A stretch of DNA of 64,000 nt from Alisma plantago-aquatica (GCA_963693085.1 OY856413.1:743128556-743192555), one strand, 5' to 3'; counted from the stretch's first letter, positions 52,877 through 64,000 are shown. Made by a program: numbers and translations. Notes: generated from the letters alone by a model not told the origin.

Positions 52877-55800
52877 GATACTTTTTCCATCTTCTAACTT
52901 CTGAACAATGGGTAAGATCTATAGTCCTTAGGGCACATTACATAATTAGGTTTTAGCCTATAAATTAGTCCAATTACTAATCTTTCTTGATTTTTTCATA
53001 AATGAAACATTATTTTGGGTAGTATGACACATATAAGGACCTACAACTTACTATTATTATGAAGAGACAATGTAAGAAATAGAGAAAGAAATGTAAACAT
53101 GTAATACAAAATACCATAAATAATAAACACACATAAGGTGTTTCTAAATTGCATTTAACTCACTGTCACATTCCTTTAACCATCACTGTGATAACTTGGA
53201 AATGACCTAACAAAAACTTATCATCTGGTTAACCTTAGACAAGGTACCAACATTGTATCACTTGGGACATCTTCAATATAAAAGCATGATGAAAAGATCA
53301 TACAAGGTAGTATCCTTTTCTCACATAGATTCCATTTACTTAGAGAAAGGCATAACTACTACATGAGTAACCAGTTTTGGTGCATATGTTAGAGGATACT
53401 AGATAAGAACTTTACATTTTAGATCACTCAAGAATCATGAAAACCTAATGCAAATAATATGATTATATTCACTTCCCAAGGCCTTATTAATGATTATATG
53501 GTGTATGGTCACTTATGACATCTAAAGTACAAACAACTCAGAAGACATATGTTTTGCTAATTCACAAGAATTACCCAAATTATCTAATTCTCTCATATTC
53601 CTATAATACACCAATAATTTGATTAATCTCCTAATCTAGCAGTCTTTTCTAGTGGCCTTGCTAGCAACCCTACTTAGACAACTTTGTTAGAGAACCTAAA
53701 TACAACCCTATGCTATTGAGCCTAGTTAGCAATGACACCAAAAACCCTAGATACTATGTCACGCTCATAAGAAGATCTAAATTTGACCATTATTTTTGGA
53801 TCCCTCATTAGTGACTAGGTTATGTTTCCAACAACCCATTTTGACTCAGTAATGACCCCATGACCATTCTCATCTGGTTAAATCATGAACAAAGGTTAAT
53901 CCACATTAAACAAAACCATCCAACTATAATTTATACTTCTCAAGATCATATGAAATATGAAAAGTGTAGCATATATTTCTCTATAGTTAGGAATATTCCT
54001 AATTGTGACTAGTTTCTTTGTACAATAAACCCCCTTTCAAGCAACTGGGCCTTATTTAATATCATGACTAACTTTGTATACAATTTTTATTTATAATTTT
54101 CATTATTACCATAAAATATAAAGCCCTATATCAATTATTTAATTATATCAACACATTTCCCTCTGAATTCGATGCTTTTTGCCGTAAACATGCTATTTCT
54201 ATCCTTAGGCATTCTTTAACCTCTTCTAGTTCTTAAAACTAAAAATATATGAAATTTCAATAAAGGAGACACCAAACCATTAAAGCATCAACAACTATAA
54301 ATTTCTAAATTAACTAGTATTAGGATATGTTTTAGCTAATTGTGATTGTGCATAAAATAAATTCATCAAGATATTAAGGAATACTAGTATAACAACTAAA
54401 GGATAGTTAGGAACATGAAATATCAATGTGGTATGCATATAGGACAACACGATTTCTAGTTTCCAAAAAATATATTATTTACACCCATAAACCAATGATT
54501 ATTAACACACATTACAAATTAGTCTTAGTTCTAGCATGATTAAGGCTTAGCATGTGTAAGTCGATTAAGAGGGATTAATGCACTCAACCTTGAAGGATGA
54601 AAAAAAATTGTATAACTTAAGGTAAAAATAGCAAGGATATCAACTCCAAAAGATTCACTGATCAAGGTTTCCATCACCAAACTTGCATGCAACACCTGCA
54701 TCTAGGTTATAAATGATGAGAAAAAAGAATTTTGAAGAATAACTATGTTTTCCACCATAGGTTCCTATAATACTTTGGCTAGGAGGGTAGAGAGGAGAGA
54801 AAGAAGATGATTAGATGATAAAAAGTGAGAAAACTTAGTAGATTTTTACCCTATATGGTTGGGGACATGATTCATACTTTCAATCCTTAAAAACATCCAA
54901 AAAACCTCCATGTTCCCAAGATGTCGACCCCACAGGTATATGATGATGTAAATCACGATTTTGGGATGATATTAATTTCTATATATGGATTAGGTATGTG
55001 AAAATTGCATTCTATACCAATATGAATTCTTTTAGTAGGTTGATGCATTAGTGGTTCAACTAATAAGATGAACTGGCTAACTCTCTAGTAGCGAAGGCTG
55101 ATAGTGACCCTCCAATGCTTGATGATAGCAACCCAAACAGTTAGTTTTAATATTTGAATAGTTGGTCTGGCCATTGTTCCGACCAATAGTGACTTAAAGA
55201 TAGAGGCTCTATGTAGTGACAAGGCCACTACTAGGCCATTTTAGGGAATCATACCAATGAATACTTGACTGATTAATGGCATTGGATAGAAAAGTTTGAC
55301 GTAACTGTGGAAAATGAATTCACTACCAGACCTAATTAGTTGTCTGGATAAGGACTACTTGATCGACTATGGGTCAAAAACTAAAAAGTACCTAACTAAG
55401 GTTGGCTAGTGACCCTTGGATGGTCGAAGCAACCCTAACGTTTTATAAACCCTAAGTAAGGTCCAAAACTACCTCAAAGAGAGACATGACACAAGCGAAC
55501 CATTAGACTCACACTTTTATTGTTTTTTCATATTTTACATAAGTACTCCTAGAATTCAAATTTCTCACAATTTGAGTCTCAATGATACCAAATCCTAAAT
55601 AAAAATATCTAAAAAATGTCAAGTAGGTTTGTGTGAAACATGATTATCATGATTATTATGATAGTAGATGAACCAACACTTAAAGAAATATAACACGATT
55701 GAGGTAGTATTAGAAACATTATCTCTAATTTCTATAATAAGAACCCAATTGGATTTTATGGATATTTTCCTTTAGGAAAATATTTTACAAAAATATCACC

Positions 55801-57658
55801 TAACTTTGATATATGGAAGTACATGAAAAGTAAATAACCATGATTAGTAGGAAAACCTACAATTATCAATGCATTTTAGAAGTTGTTTGTTCCACTGAAA
55901 GATTAGTTTGGCATGCAATAGTATGTAATGGAAACAAAAGTAATCTCATTACAAAGCACTAGAATGGATTATGGCTTACTAATAAATGTGATAGTATGTA
56001 TGTAAAACTTGAGTTGCAAGAAATTGTCTGATAAAAATTTAGATCTTAATCTTGATTTCCCATCAATCTTTGTACTTATAATAATTATTTTTTTTATATC
56101 TCTATTCATTTTTTTGGTCTATTCTCTTGAAGTATGATTAATCACTGATGGAAATATGACTTACCACACATATGAGAAGTAACTCATATAAGAACATGTT
56201 ATAATTAAAATTAAATTTACTCAATTGAGTTGAATTTATAATTGTAGTTATCATGTATGCATAGGGTTTTCTCTCTTATCTCAGAATATATCTCAGAAAT
56301 CATATATTGAGTAAAGACATAAACTATTGTTCACTAAATACTATGTAATCTAAGGTTTAAAATAGAGAAGAAAACATTTGACAATAGAATCATGTTGAGA
56401 TTTTGACATCTCATTGAGTAAAAAGAAAGAGACGTAAGAGCATTTAAACACAAAAAAGAACACACAAACACACACACACACATAAAGAGAGAGGACAAAT
56501 AAAGACATACATGATTTTCCCATAGGAGAATAGGGGAATTCACAATGACTAATAGAGAAATGACTTTCATGAAGAAGATACACATTTTTTTTCTAAGTTC
56601 CCAACTTAGTGATGGAGCGTTGAGTCATAGATATGGATTTTGTTTGGGATAATGATCCTATTATTTAATGTGATTGTGGGATGAATTTAGATTGTATGCT
56701 ACCCATTTGTGACATGAGAATACTAGGATGGTTGTTTCATACATTTTCTTATATGATCATTTCTTGAACTGATAGAGGCATGTAATATTGGATAGATGTA
56801 CATTTAAAATGTATGATAATTTGAAATGGCTTTTGGAGACACCACTTTACATTTTTTGTGTGATAAAAACATAAAGCAAGTACATCGTGATATAAACCAC
56901 AACAAGCTTGGGAAATCTTTTTTCCTTTTGTGTGACATTGTAATCTAGTGCTAGCTAGTAGCCCTAGTAGTTAAACATAGATATCTAACAAGTCAATTAT
57001 TTTAGTTAATCACTATATTACACATTGAAAAATAACTGTAAAGTATATGTGGGAATCTTATCAACATTTTATATATGCTACCAAAAATGGAAACCCTAAC
57101 AACTTAAACCTTGGCTAGTAACTATCGAGTTCCATTAAAATTGATAGAATCACAAATAGAAATGAGAAATTTCTACTCAAACTAAAACATAATTTATTTA
57201 TGATGGTATATTTGTTCTTATTAGACAAAATTTGGATTGAGTTTGAGAGTACTTGAGTATTTTTTTGGGCTAGGTAAGAAGTTTTGACTGATAAAAATGT
57301 TAAACTGACTTGTAGGTCAAAACCATCTTTGGTTATGTCAATTATGGCCAAATCAACTTGTAGGAAGTTGGATGGACAACTTAAATAGATTCCCCACAAG
57401 GCAATGAATACTTGGACCAACTTGTTGGTCAGTTGAAAAGTTGATATAGTGATGGTCATATGACTCATGCAAAAAGTTGTCTACCTTGTTGAATTGGAAA
57501 CTTGATATATGTATTTGAAGTATATGGATAGTCAGATTTGTCAGAAAATACCATTGTAAATTATTTCATTTTATTTTATAACCTTCAAAAAAGTAAATCA
57601 ACTTCTCACACAAGTGGGACAAGACATCTCTCTTATGTGTATACATTTATACATACTA

Positions 57659-57787
<129 letters not shown>

Positions 57788-58583
57788 TTGTATAACCTAC
57801 AATCCTTAAGAACTCATTTTTTCATATCTTTAGAGATTTGGATTGAATATATGAACCTAATATCTAGGGTGATTGGGAATCCTTTTTCGGATGAACCTTG
57901 GCATGTGTGTTCTTTTCAAATACAATTTTGTTTGATAAATTAAACCTTAATTTCTTCATTTCTTTCTCCTTTCAAACTAGTAGTTGTTTGGTTCGTAATT
58001 ATATAAACCTGGTTCAAATTGTATTGATTAATAAAGGTCTTCTATGATTTTCAGTTCAATCAATCTAATCAGGAATCATGATGTGAGAAAAGAGCCTAAT
58101 TATAGGGTTTGGATCTTTGGTGGATCTTGGGTAATTTTCAACATTCAGAAGTAATTTGTTGGTATGGTTTGGTGAGTGGTCTCCATTCCCAATGGGATAA
58201 GCATTTCACTAAAGATTAAGAGTCATATGTTGATAGTTTAAATCTAGTTGATAATTTGATTTTGTACATGTGCTTCTTCTTGTTTCATTTTTTATTTATT
58301 CCACTCAATGTTATTGAAAATTTTAGTGTTCTCAATTTTTATTACTAAGAAATTCAACATCAGTAGAATTGCTGTAATGAGAGAAGTACATGGATAACAC
58401 AAAATTACAAAATGACTTGTATGATACCATCTGAATAAGATTAAATGGATTTATAATAAGAAGACGATATATTCATATAAGATATAAAGTATACTTAAGA
58501 ATGTTAACCAATCAAAGTATTACTAAAAGACATACGATATCCTAGTTTAAACCAAAAAAATCTTCATAAATATCATAGTGGAG

Positions 58584-58659
58584 ATAGAATATACACAATG
58601 AAATTGTAAGAAAGTAAAAACATAGAATATACACAATGAAATTGTAAAAAAGTAAAAAG
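58584..58659. repeat. 38-bp tandem duplication
   Basis: ATAGAATATACACAATGAAA starts at 58584 and 58622; the copies differ at two or three bases. Confidence 0.85.
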
Positions 58660-59464
58660 AATAAGGATTGAATCCTCTAGTTGAATTTTTATCCACATCA
58701 ACGTAAACCCCATCATTATTGTTGATTCTTTTATTATCAATTATTCAAATAGTTTATGATGTTTTCTTAAATTAGGTGATGGTCTTTAAGAGGTAGACTA
58801 AAAATGAGAATATCATTGATATTTAATTCAATAGTTAATATATTTTATTCTATTAAAGATATTTTCTTAGAAAAGATTCATACCTTTTCAACATATTTTA
58901 ACTAAATCATGGATGTTGACTAAACTAGAACTCTATACCGTGTAGTCTAATATGAGGATTAGTAATAACCTCATTTGAGGCCTACATATGAAATAAGAAA
59001 AAACTATGTAAAGATTGCATGAATCAAACAAAAGGAAAAGAGCGACATGATGCATAGAAGTAGTACAATTCATATATTAGCTAGAAAGAAAAGAAAAATA
59101 TGAAAACATTCTGCCTCTATATTTAGTAGAACTCTTTTGATAGTCTCATACTAATTATTTTGTGTACACTCTAAGTTAAAACCATGTAGAATAATAAAAG
59201 AAAAAATAGTATTTAATACTATAAAGTCTTTTGAGCATGTCTAATATAGGAAAAGGAAATGGGAATATCAACTGATAGAGATTAGGAGGACGTACTCAAA
59301 GCATGTTTAACCATTTTACCAATGACATAGGTGAGTAATAGATAAGTGGAAATTATATCTAGAATAGACATGATTGGTAGAAATGTAATATTTTCTATAG
59401 TGATTAAATATTTGGGTTCTATGGACAACTATATGGGCACAAAAACATGTATATAAGAAATAAT

Positions 59465-59516
59465 ATACATACATACATACTACATACATACATACATACA
59501 TACATACATACATACA
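59465..59516 (+). repeat. (CATA)n tract at the 5' junction of LINE copy 1
   Basis: About 13 ATAC units with one one-base interruption near 59479. The LINE begins immediately after it. The sequence before it does not look like the LINE or SINE 3' ends found further on, so this may be the original target microsatellite. Confidence 0.9.
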
Positions 59517-59562
59517 AGGAAGAGGTGAATATTCCAAATCTGATAAAGGAGACCAAAGGTAA

Positions 59563-61910
59563 ATGAAAGAAATTTGGGAAAGACTACTGGCTAATCCTCT
59601 TGATCCAATCTTGTTTGAGAAAGGTAGGGAACTGAAAAAGATTCTTGAAGAACTAAAAAATGTAGAGGAAAAATTCTATTGGCAAAGAAGCAAGGAGAAA
59701 TGGATGGATGATGGGGAACGCAACACCAAACTCTACCACACTACAGTGAGAAGAAGAGAAGCATGTAATATTATTTCTGAACTGATTGATGCTGATGGGA
59801 GGGTGGTCAATAAACAAGAGGACTTGGAAGAGCAGGCCATAAATTTTTATACGTCACTGTACAAAAATAATTTTAGCAGTGATGTAGAGGAAAGAGAGGA
59901 AGTGAAATGGAAGTTCAAGCTTACAAGCACGTACAATAATATCCTCATGAAAAGTAAAAATGAGAAGGAGGTAAAGGAAGTGGTATGGAGCATAGGCAAC
60001 AACAAATCACCCAAATCTGATGGCTTTAATGCTTTCTTTTACAAGAAGACTTGGGACATTATTAAAGAAGACTTGATTTCTTATGTGAGCTGTTACCTAG
60101 AAGGGGGAAATATAGTAAGACAGGTCAACCATTCTTTCCTTGTTCTTATTCTGAAAAAGAAGATTACCTCCTCTCTTGCTAATTTTAGACCCATAGCATG
60201 TTGTTCGGTACAATATAAAATTATTGCAAAAATCCTGATGGCAAGACTGAAGATGGTTCTTCCCTACCTCATTTTTGCAAATCAAGGGGCTTTTGTGGCA
60301 GGTAGAAGCATTAGTGACTGTGTTCTTCTAGCGGGGGAATTCTTGTTAGATTATAATGTCATGAGAGGAAGTAGGAAAGCCTGCTTAAAACTGGATGTTT
60401 CCAAAGCCTATGACAGTTCAGATGGGAGAAACTATGGTGGATTATGCAACAGATAGGGTTAAATGAATAATGGATTGGTTGGATGAAACAATGTGTTGGA
60501 ACCACAAATTTTTTTGTCCTGATTAATGGCACATCTACAAGTCTGTTTAGAGGGGGCAACGAACTGCATCAAGGTGACCCCCTATCACCTCTTCTTTTGT
60601 GATCGTCATGGAGTATTTTACAAGAAAGATGCAACAAGCTGAGGAAAACAAAGAAATCAAGCCTTATACAGTGCATGGAATGAAGGTAATGAACATTTGA
60701 TTTTTGCGGATGATGTTCTAGTGTTTATAGAAGCGAAACATCACTTTCTAGAAAATATTAAAAATATGCTTGGAGAATTCAGAGAACAAACGGGGCTGTG
60801 TGTAAATGCAAACAAAACACATATCTTCTTCTCTAAGAATTGCTACCAGATGGAGGACATGCTAGCACAAGCTATGGGTATGGAGAGAGGCAATTTCTCA
60901 ACAAAATATTTGGGCTTTCTCTTAGCCGGAGGTAATATGCACATCAAAGATTTTGCTGATTGCATTGATAAAGTGGAGGAAATGATTAACAGATGGCCAA
61001 CGCAAAAGACATCCATGGTGGGATGAAAGATTCTGATTAAAGCTGATGTAGAAGGACTTCTTATTTTCTACGTGCAACAAGGTGAGATCCTGGGTTTTGT
61101 CTTGGATAGAATAGAAATGAAGATGGCAAATTTTTTATGGAGAAGCACACATCATCCTATGAAATATTCTAGATTGGCGCTCCCAAGTGATGAAGGTGGA
61201 CTAAATCTGAAAACTCCTAGAGACATTGCAAAATGGGGAACTATGCAAAGAATCATCATTTTCCAAGAAGGAATTTCTATATGGGGGAATGGATAAGAGA
61301 AAGATACCTAAGAGGGCTAGATTTCATATCGAAGATAAGGGAAGGATATTCACATACCATTAATGTCATGATGGAGATGTGACAACAAGTCAAACACCTA
61401 TTTGTTGCAAGCAAGACCAGTGGATGGTGGCTTAGAGATCGGAAGCTATGCATTTGGGACATGACTCGTTCAAGAGGTACAAAGGACCTGCTTAGAGATC
61501 AGATCTGGACCGGTAGGTACGTGCGAAAGTGGAGCATGTGTGTATATAAAATTCTACACAATATTCTTGCTACCTTGGATAGGATAAAGAGTTGGAACTA
61601 TGGAGTTTCTACTCTATGCTTGCTATGCCAGGAGGGGGAGGAATCCCATAGCCATCTTGTGGGTGAATGTAAGTTTACAAGGGAGATATGGGAGTCCATA
61701 TGCAAGGAATTCAGATTACAAATTCAGCTTACCGGGGAGCCAAGAAGAATGATGTCCATGTGCGGTAATGATGAGAGGAAGAAACTTCTATTTGCTGGTC
61801 TATGATATTGTATATGGGAAGAGAGGAACACTAAAAAACACCAAGGAGCTTCTACACAAGCCACTAGTATTTCTGTAAAAATATGTAAAGGTGTTAGACG
61901 TAAATTACAT
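59563..61910 (+). pseudogene. LINE ORF2 (reverse transcriptase + zf-RVT), partial and frameshifted
   Basis: 59563-60456 carries the pre-RT phrase RSKEKWMDDGERNTKLYH and RT blocks NKSPKSDGFNAFFYKKTW, LANFRPIACCSVQYKIIAKI, NQGAFVAGRSISD and LDVSKAYD. After a frameshift near 60418, QGDPLSPLLL is readable around 60570-60600. The catalytic FADDVLVF is at about 60700-60725. 61072-61296 and 61461-61805 give the thumb region and the zf-RVT cysteines (TLCLLCQEGEESHSHLVGEC). At least three frameshifts or stops. In intact LINEs this enzyme performs target-primed reverse transcription. Confidence 0.9.
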
Positions 61911-61977
61911 ATTAGATAGAAGAGTGAGTTGTAACTGTGTGTTGGATGTATGGCATTAGGCCTACATGTACTCTTGA

Positions 61978-61997
61978 CCTCCTATAATTTTAGGAGG
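61978..61997 (+). promoter_or_regulatory. Conserved stem-loop in the LINE 3' UTR (copy 1)
   Basis: CCTCCTA (61978-61984) pairs with TAGGAGG (61991-61997). Equivalent stems are CCCCCTA/TAGGGGG in copy 2 (62898-62917) and CCTCCTA/TAGGGGG in copy 3 (63052-63071). All lie about 45 bp before the (CATA)n tail. Confidence 0.7.
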
Positions 61998-62024
61998 AAG
62001 TCAGAATATATTTACCTGATTCCG

Positions 62025-62070
62025 ATACATACATACATACATACATATATACATACATACATATGCATAT
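62025..62070 (+). repeat. (CATA)n tail of LINE copy 1
   Basis: About 40 bp of ATAC units with two imperfections, running to the start of SINE A. Confidence 0.9.
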
Positions 62071-62233
62071 CCATTGTCGGCAATGGATAACACAACGGTA
62101 AATTCAGGTGTTTAACAATGAAGGGACTCGAGGTCGAACCACCAGACAAGCATCTATTGATTTAATACCCCTTGGGTGTCTGACCTCCTCTACAGGTTGT
62201 GAGAGGGGGAAATGTTTCTCTCCTAATCCCATA
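62071..62233 (+). mobile_element. SINE A, tRNA-derived, (CATA)n tail
   Basis: The 5' part is tRNA-like, with GTCGGCAATGGATAACACAACGG (box A region, read in pieces) and box B GGTCGAACC at 62132-62140. The 3' part reads TGACCTCCTCTACAGGTTGT, then GAGAGGGGG and CTAATCCCATAATAC. It is followed by a short (CATA)n at 62234-62250. Aligns over its length with SINE C. Confidence 0.78.
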
Positions 62234-62253
62234 ATACATACATACATACTTAC

Positions 62254-62350
62254 ATTGGACAAGAATCTCTTGATTTAATAACCCCTGGACGTCCGACCTT
62301 CGCTATAGGTTGTGGGATAGAGGGTGGGGTAGATCTTTATCTCTTAATCT
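62254..62350 (+). mobile_element. SINE B, 5'-truncated, (CATA)n tail
   Basis: Starts inside the SINE body at GGACAAGAATCTCTTGATTT, matching SINE A from its GACAAGCATCTATTGATTT. It continues to TCTCTTAATCTCATAC and a tail at 62351-62425. The tRNA-like part is absent. Confidence 0.75.
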
Positions 62351-62425
62351 CATACATACATACATACATATATACATACATACATACATTCTTTCATACA
62401 CATACACATATACATACATACATAC
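62351..62425 (+). repeat. (CATA)n tail of SINE B
   Basis: About 75 bp of CATA-type units with several variants (TATATAC, CATTCTTT, CACA). Confidence 0.85.
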
Positions 62426-62583
62426 GCCGACAAGGAGTGGCTCAAGTGGTCAAGCACGATGTCTCCTCATGAAGGGGCCTAGATTCAAATCCCAATTGCC
62501 GCCTTGATTTACCACCCTCCTGGGCATTCGGCCTCCACCACAGGTGTGGGAGAGGGGGGATAAATCTTTCTCTCTTAATCCCA
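62426..62583 (+). mobile_element. SINE C, full-length tRNA-derived SINE, (CATA)n tail
   Basis: Starts GCCGACAAGGAGTGGCTCAA. Box A is TGGCTCAAGTGGT (62438-62450) and box B GATTCAAATCCC (62482-62493), about 32 bp apart as in a tRNA with no long variable arm. The 3' body reads GCCTCCACCACAGGTGTGGG, then AGAGGGGGGATAAATC and TCTTAATCCCACATAC. About 158 bp without the tail. Confidence 0.85.
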
Positions 62584-62670
62584 CATACATACATACATAC
62601 ATACATACATACATACATACATACATACATACATACATACATACATACATACATACATACATACATACAT
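62584..62670 (+). repeat. (CATA)n tail of SINE C
   Basis: About 87 bp of uninterrupted ATAC units, the longest tract in the cluster. The open frames across it are repeat artefacts. Confidence 0.95.
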
Positions 62671-62944
62671 GCATACGATGCGCTAATGGAGGAAAGAAGT
62701 TACTCTTATTTGCTGCCCTATGTTTCCATATTTGGAATGAAAGAAATGCACGCAAGCATGGTGGTCTAGGTAGTTGTGTGAGTACTATTGCTGCAAAAAT
62801 TTGTAAAAATGTAAAAAGGAGACTACGTAGTAGCTAGATGGGTGAGTTGCTCACGTTCATGATGTATAGAGAGCATAGGGCTATATGTAACTTTTGTCCC
62901 CCTACAATTGTAGGGGGGAGTCGGAATATATTTACCTGATTCCG
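62671..62944 (+). mobile_element. LINE copy 2: strongly 5'-truncated, (CATA)n tail
   Basis: Begins inside the zf-RVT region of ORF2: [23 protein letters not shown] matches copy 1 (RKKLLFAGL and onward, read in pieces). It then runs through the stop to the 3' UTR with the CCCCCTACAATTGTAGGGGG palindrome and ATTTACCTGATTCCGATAC. A short tail follows at 62945-62956. More intact than copy 1 in the segment they share. Confidence 0.85.
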
Positions 62945-62956
62945 ATACATACATAC

Positions 62957-63100
62957 AGTAGATGTGTTAGACGTAGACTACGTAGTAGCTAACTGAGTGA
63001 GTTGTAGCTTTGCTTTGGATGTATGGAGTTGGGCCTACATGTTATCTTGACCCTCCTATAATTTTAGGGGGGATTTCAGAATATATTTACCTAATTCCAA
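62957..63100 (+). mobile_element. LINE copy 3: 3' UTR fragment, (CATA)n tail
   Basis: Starts GTAGATGTGTTAGACGTAGA, aligning with the end of ORF2 and the 3' UTR of copies 1 and 2. It ends ATTTACCTAATTCCAATAC, then (CATA)n at 63101-63140. Confidence 0.85.
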
Positions 63101-63140
63101 TACATACATACATACATACATACATACATACATACATACA
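63101..63140 (+). repeat. (CATA)n tail of LINE copy 3
   Basis: Ten perfect units, ending exactly where the next element's 5' UTR begins. Confidence 0.95.
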
Positions 63141-63409
63141 ACCGTCCCCTAGGTTTAGCTCTGGCGAAACGCCAGGTGTCCGCCCATATGACAATGCCAA
63201 CGATGGGGCGTTAAAACCCCATTGTCCAACCCACATCCACCTCCATCAACAGCCGCCCAACCATACTCAACCCTACCCTTACCCCTACCCCATCCACCCT
63301 TAAGAGAGGAGAGAAGAATGGATCTGAGAGGAGCCCTAACCATGGGGCACAAAGAAGAGACACTGGTGCCAACACATCACAAAGAAAGAGTGCTAACGAC
63401 ATGTCAAAG

Positions 63410-63655
63410 AAGGGGAGCGTCGTGACACATCATAGAGAAAGGGAAGCAACACCGCATCATAGGAACATGGAGATGACACTGCGTCACAGGAGCAGGGTGT
63501 TGACGATGACACGTCACAACAGTGCATCGATGCTGACACATCACAGGAGGGGGGCGACAACGTTGACACGTCACAGAAGTTGGGCATTGACACAGATGGG
63601 TCACAGAAGACGGAAGACGACACAGATGCATCACAGAAGGAGGGCACCAATTTGA
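63410..63655 (+). repeat. GA(C/T)ACATCACAGAAG minisatellite in the LINE 5' region
   Basis: The words GACAC, RTCACAG(A/G)AG and GGGC recur about every 30-36 bp (for example near 63470, 63510, 63535, 63570, 63595, 63630). In one frame the last two units read DTDGSQKTEDDTDASQKEG, an acidic repeat ending at two stops (TGATGA). Whether this is coding is unclear. Confidence 0.6.
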
Positions 63656-63692
63656 GATGATGAAGAGTTTCTTGGAATCAAATTCTTAAGAA

Positions 63693-64000
63693 ACCTATGA
63701 ACAAGAAGAAAAAGGAGTTGGAATTATCAAAACCTAGGGTTGCAAACAGAGAAGTCCATGCCAAATTGGATGAGGATGAGTTTGACAGGATGAAGAACGT
63801 ATGGGAGTTCACCATCATGGTGTAAGCCTTGGGGAAGCATCCATTCTACCCTCACTTTCTAGCCCAGGTGAAGAGGATATGGAAACTTAAGGGGGAGTTT
63901 GAGATGCTATCACGAGATCATGGCATCTTTCTTGTCCGATTCTCTATAGCGGCAGACAAGGAAGTAGCGCTTGCCATGGGCCCTCGGTGGTTTGACCAAT
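63693..64000 (+). pseudogene. LINE ORF1, DUF4283 N-terminal part, one internal stop, cut by window edge
   Basis: From about 63693 the frame reads KKPMNKKKKELELSKPRV, then LDEDEFDRMKNVWEFTIMV, a stop (TAA near 63823), and ALGKHPFYPHFLAQVKRIWK with IFLVRFSIAADKEVALAMGP and RWFDQ. These are the conserved DUF4283 phrases (..RIWKLKGEFE.., FLVRF, GPRWF). The stop sits between conserved blocks and needs only one substitution. The upstream start is uncertain. Confidence 0.75.

Larger units (their letters stand above)
59517..62024 (+). mobile_element. LINE copy 1: 5'-truncated L1-like element with (CATA)n tail
   Basis: Encodes most of ORF2 (RT and the C-terminal zf-RVT domain) and a 3' UTR ending ATTTACCTGATTCCGATAC, then a (CATA)n tail from 62025. 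It lacks the endonuclease region and ORF1. The 5' end lies at a (CATA)n tract. Plant L1 elements normally end in poly(A), so the tail is unusual. Confidence 0.88.
63141..64000 (+). mobile_element. LINE copy 4: 5' UTR and start of ORF1, running off the right edge
   Basis: Begins ACCGTCCCCTAGGTTTAGC directly after (CATA)n. A C-rich leader, a GACACRTCACAG minisatellite and a DUF4283 ORF1 follow. This could be the 5' part of the same LINE family whose 3' ends are copies 1-3, but the window ends before any shared region. Confidence 0.7.

Noticed and set aside
55080..55450. Old LTR fragment
   Set aside because: The texture is suggestive, but no ends, PBS or duplicate could be found.
62426..62500. 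A tRNA gene
   Set aside because: Box A and box B are present, but the sequence does not fold as a complete cloverleaf by eye and continues into a SINE body with a repeat tail.
62310..62837. Open frames of IHTY or MYVC repeats
   Set aside because: These are translations of (CATA)n tails, open in all frames because the repeat contains no stop codon.

Overview
This window is nuclear DNA of a flowering plant. It holds one conserved host gene, a Rab1/RABD-type small GTPase on the + strand, surrounded and penetrated by transposable elements. I see no bacterial-style operons, no rRNA and no true tRNA genes. The species cannot be named from the sequence. Introns of tens of kb full of nested retrotransposons suggest an angiosperm with a large, repeat-rich genome.

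Layout. 1-1842: 5' end of a minus-strand LTR element that runs off the left edge. 1843-8600: a TG-rich tract split by a hAT-type DNA transposon (2321-7889). That transposon itself carries a LINE copy with ORF1 but no ORF2 (3087-5198). An RTE-type LINE relic follows. 8804-36795: the Rab gene, exons 2-7 by comparison with known RABD genes. Exon 1, which carries the P-loop, is not in the window. The intron between the third and fourth visible exons is 27,073 bp. It contains a small non-coding LTR element broken by three later insertions (a solo LTR, a hAT-like element and a decayed Copia), several tandem duplications, a SINE, a young and nearly intact Copia element (26414-31854), a MITE-like element, and a second SINE split by another hAT-like element.

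38704-52876: a tandem dimer of a large non-coding LTR retrotransposon (LARD-like). It has three LTRs of about 3.08 kb and two internal regions of about 2.45 kb, bracketed by one perfect 5-bp target duplication. Each LTR carries a GC-rich block with a small ORF just downstream of a TATA box. 52882-59464: AT-rich sequence without recognisable genes.

59465-64000: a same-strand chain of L1-like LINE and tRNA-type SINE copies. Every element ends in a (CATA)n tail, and most begin inside the (CATA)n tail of the one before. LINE and SINE 3' ends look alike, and the LINE 3' UTR contains a stem-loop with a compensatory base change. I consider this the most unusual signal in the window: a LINE/SINE pair that shares a tetranucleotide tail and seems to insert into (CATA)n tracts.

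Functionally, only the Rab gene is likely to serve the host (ER-to-Golgi vesicle traffic). The rest is mobile DNA at several stages of decay. Target duplications and nesting give the order in which several pieces arrived.
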